From JAVBKB01 sp031554275 (GTDB lineage: Bacteria; Bacillota; Bacilli; JARBTR01), in NCBI GenBank assembly GCA_031554275.1, contig JAVBKB010000216.1, positions 1 through 7,461 on the forward strand: a stretch of DNA of 7,461 nt. Reading direction: 5' to 3'. Below the pieces are notes generated by a model. The model worked only from the letters and a program-made list of their open reading frames with translations, made no database searches and was not told the DNA's origin. Shown in pieces: positions 5,714 through 7,461 of the stretch. The position numbers were made by a program, and so were the translations under genes. Position 1 is the stretch's first letter. Every line of letters starts with the position of its first letter.

Positions 5714-6289
5714 ATGGATAAAAAGCATCTGCGTGAGCAGTCACTTGCGTTATTAAAAAGATTACATAATCAAAATCATCAAGATTTCCTTGATATTCAT
5801 GATAATTTGAAAGCTTCTTTGCTATGGCAAGAGGCTTTTCTAATTGGGATCACAGTCGCGAAATCTCCAGAAATACCAACGATTCCTTTGATTGAAAGCG
5901 CATGGCATGCTGGAAAGAAAATTTGTGTGCCAAAATGCAATCCGAGTGATCGATCGATGAAGTTTTATCAAATAGATGATCTCTCGCAACTAGAGCCATC
6001 AAAATTTGGCGTATTGGAGCCGATTGTGAGCATAACCCAGCCAATAGACTCAGGTGCTATTGACCTTCTTGTTGTTCCAGGCTTGATGTTCAATCATTCT
6101 GGATATCGGATTGGATTCGGTGGTGGTTATTATGATCGCTTTCTTGAAAAAAATGCACTTTTAACAGTTTCAATCATACATAGTCAACAAATTTCTGATA
6201 AAATTATAATAGAGGATCATGATATCCCAATTTCATCCCTTTTCACAGAATCAAGTGTTATAGACTGCAACAAGATGAGAGAGCAATGA
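5714..6289 (+). CDS. yqgN: 5-formyltetrahydrofolate cyclo-ligase
   Basis: Encodes 191 aa, typical for the family. It converts 5-formyl-THF with ATP to 5,10-methenyl-THF, returning a stored folate form to one-carbon metabolism. N-terminal KKHLREQSLALLKRL fits the conserved KxxLR start. The FGVLEP stretch (98-103), LLVVPGLMFN (118-127) and the glycine-rich nucleotide-binding signature RIGFGGGYYDRFL (132-144) are present. The ribosome binding site GAGG (5702-5705) is 8 bases before the ATG. It lies 60 bases after rpmG, beyond that gene's terminator, and I could not find a convincing promoter for it, so it may depend on read-through or a weak start. Its TGA stop is one base from the gluP ATG, so yqgN-gluP-yqgQ form one operon, as in the yqg cluster of Bacillus (there with the small yqgO between). 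Confidence 0.93.
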   Translation: MDKKHLREQSLALLKRLHNQNHQDFLDIHDNLKASLLWQEAFLIGITVAKSPEIPTIPLIESAWHAGKKICVPKCNPSDRSMKFYQIDDLSQLEPSKFGVLEPIVSITQPIDSGAIDLLVVPGLMFNHSGYRIGFGGGYYDRFLEKNALLTVSIIHSQQISDKIIIEDHDIPISSLFTESSVIDCNKMREQ

Positions 6290-6290
6290 G

Positions 6291-7310
6291 ATGACAAAAA
6301 AACCTTTATTGACTTATATACTGATTATTATTAATTTAGTTGTTTTCATCGCGATTGAATGGGTAGGCGATACCACAAACACGATAACAATGATCAAATA
6401 TGGGGCAAAGTTTGACCCACTTATTTGGGGTGGCGATTGGTGGCGACTCGTATCACCAATATTCTTGCACTATGGAATAATCCATCTTGGCATGAATATG
6501 CTGACTTTGTTTTTCATTGGACCAATGGTAGAAAGGATCTATGGTAGAGCAAGATTTCTCATCATTTATTTAATTGCTGGCATTGCAGGTGTAGCAGCTA
6601 GTTTTGCAATTCTAAGTAGTGTTTCAGCAGGTGCGAGTGGTGCCATCTTTGGTCTCTTTGGAGCCTTGCTATACTATGGATTTATTCAAAAGAATCAGCA
6701 TATCCGTATTGATATATCCCAACTTGTTGGTTTGATTATCGTCAATTTGGCGATAGGTTTTTCACAACCAGGGATAGATAATTCAGCGCATATTGGTGGC
6801 TTTATCGGAGGCTTTCTGCTTGCGAACATTGTTTCATTACCAAGAGTTCGTTTCCAAACCAAGCAAATGTTCACTGCGATTCTAATGGGAGCGATTTTAA
6901 TCGGTTTTATTTACTATGGCTATCATAAAACTTATTCCAAAAACGACTATTTAATAGGACTTTCGGTTTCGGGGGAGTTCATTGATAATAAAGAGTATGG
7001 ATATGCAGAAAAGATTCTTTCAAATTATTTGGAGAATGATGATCCGGAATTTGCTGATGCACAAATGTATCAAGGTTTCTTACTGTTAAGACAAAGTAAG
7101 TTTGCAGAAGGGGCGACATACTTACAGAATGCTATCAAAATGAATCCACAATTGGCTCCTGCGTATGCTTATTTAGCAGACGCTTACTATTTAGAAGGTG
7201 ATGTTGATCTTGCGATTCAAACTGTAACAAAAGCTATTGAGATCAACCCGGATTACAAGGATTTTCAAAAACAATTAGAGAACTATCAAGAGTTAAAAGG
7301 GAAGAGATGA
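6291..7310 (+). CDS. gluP: Rhomboid family intramembrane serine protease GluP, short form with TPRs
   Basis: Encodes 339 aa. Rhomboids cut membrane proteins within or next to the membrane. The rhomboid domain starts at once: helix 1 about 6-22, WWRLVSPIF (50-58), HLGMNM (65-70) with H65 and N69, the catalytic serine S116 in GASGAIFG, and the catalytic histidine H167 in SAHIGGFIGG. A seventh helix spans about 194-210. A soluble tail of about 235-330 follows with TPR-type repeats (FAEGATYLQNAIKMNP, then DLAIQTVTKAIEINP). B. subtilis GluP (YqgP) is 507 aa and has an extra cytosolic N-terminal domain of about 170 residues that is missing here. No upstream in-frame extension is possible, since yqgN ends one base earlier. 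B. subtilis GluP has been linked to glucose export and, with FtsH, to turnover of the MgtE transporter under manganese stress; whether the short form does this is unknown. Confidence 0.92.
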   Translation: MTKKPLLTYILIIINLVVFIAIEWVGDTTNTITMIKYGAKFDPLIWGGDWWRLVSPIFLHYGIIHLGMNMLTLFFIGPMVERIYGRARFLIIYLIAGIAGVAASFAILSSVSAGASGAIFGLFGALLYYGFIQKNQHIRIDISQLVGLIIVNLAIGFSQPGIDNSAHIGGFIGGFLLANIVSLPRVRFQTKQMFTAILMGAILIGFIYYGYHKTYSKNDYLIGLSVSGEFIDNKEYGYAEKILSNYLENDDPEFADAQMYQGFLLLRQSKFAEGATYLQNAIKMNPQLAPAYAYLADAYYLEGDVDLAIQTVTKAIEINPDYKDFQKQLENYQELKGKR

Positions 7311-7461
7311 TCGCATTGAAAAACATGTATGATCTTGGCCAGTATTTAAAACGATTTGGCACATATATTTATACAGGAGACCGGCTTGCTGATTTAGAAA
7401 TGATGGAAGCTGAGTTTAAGGAGCTTTTTCAATCTCAATTGATTGAGAAAAAAGAGTTTCA
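7307..7461 (+). CDS. yqgQ: YqgQ-like protein (DUF910), 3' truncated by window end
   Basis: The first 51 codons are present: MIALKNMYDLGQYLKRFGT, then YIYTGDRLADLEMMEAEF. This matches the small YqgQ/DUF910 family (about 70 aa in B. subtilis), notably the GTxIYTGxRxxDLExME stretch. The family is of unknown function and mostly helical. The ATG at 7307 overlaps the gluP stop as ATGA, and AAAAGGGA just upstream serves as ribosome binding site; a second in-frame ATG at 7325 is possible. In Bacillus yqgQ follows gluP and precedes the glucokinase gene glcK, so glcK may lie just outside the window. Confidence 0.88.
   Translation, partial: MIALKNMYDLGQYLKRFGTYIYTGDRLADLEMMEAEFKELFQSQLIEKKEF

Overview
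This window reads as ordinary core chromosome of a low-GC Gram-positive bacterium of the Bacillales. All genes lie on the + strand. The closest relatives I can recall for SpmB, RluB, ResD, the ResE architecture, PpaC, L33, YqgN, GluP and YqgQ are all from Bacillus or allied genera. The spmAB pair suggests an endospore former or a descendant of one. The genus cannot be fixed from sequence alone.

Layout: bases 1-549 hold the last codons of spmA and all of spmB (spore maturation). Next is rluB, a 23S rRNA pseudouridine synthase (628-1350), which probably ends at a terminator near 1409-1458. A 290-base AT-rich gap (1351-1640) carries a consensus -10 and several dyads ahead of resD-resE (1641-4135), the two-component system for oxygen limitation and respiration. 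A 14-bp tandem repeat straddles the resE stop codon. A short gap with a perfect 6-1-6 palindrome and an extended -10 precedes ppaC, a manganese-dependent inorganic pyrophosphatase (4291-5229). A 274-base gap follows, then rpmG for ribosomal protein L33 (5504-5653) with a strong terminator. Last is a tight cluster of yqgN (5-formyl-THF cyclo-ligase), gluP (rhomboid protease with TPRs) and the start of yqgQ, which runs off the window.

Two blocks that are far apart in Bacillus subtilis (rluB-res and rpmG-yqgN-gluP-yqgQ) are joined here through ppaC. The cytochrome c maturation genes resABC, which separate rluB from resD in B. subtilis, are absent, as in Listeria and in Staphylococcus (rluB-srrAB). 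The rhomboid is a short form without the N-terminal cytosolic domain of B. subtilis GluP.

I see no RNA gene, mobile element, CRISPR array or defence system, and no evidence of an undescribed multi-gene system. The points worth a second look are mainly regulatory: the dyads before resD and ppaC, the repeat at the end of resE, the gene order, the cysteine-free ResE, and the trimmed GluP.
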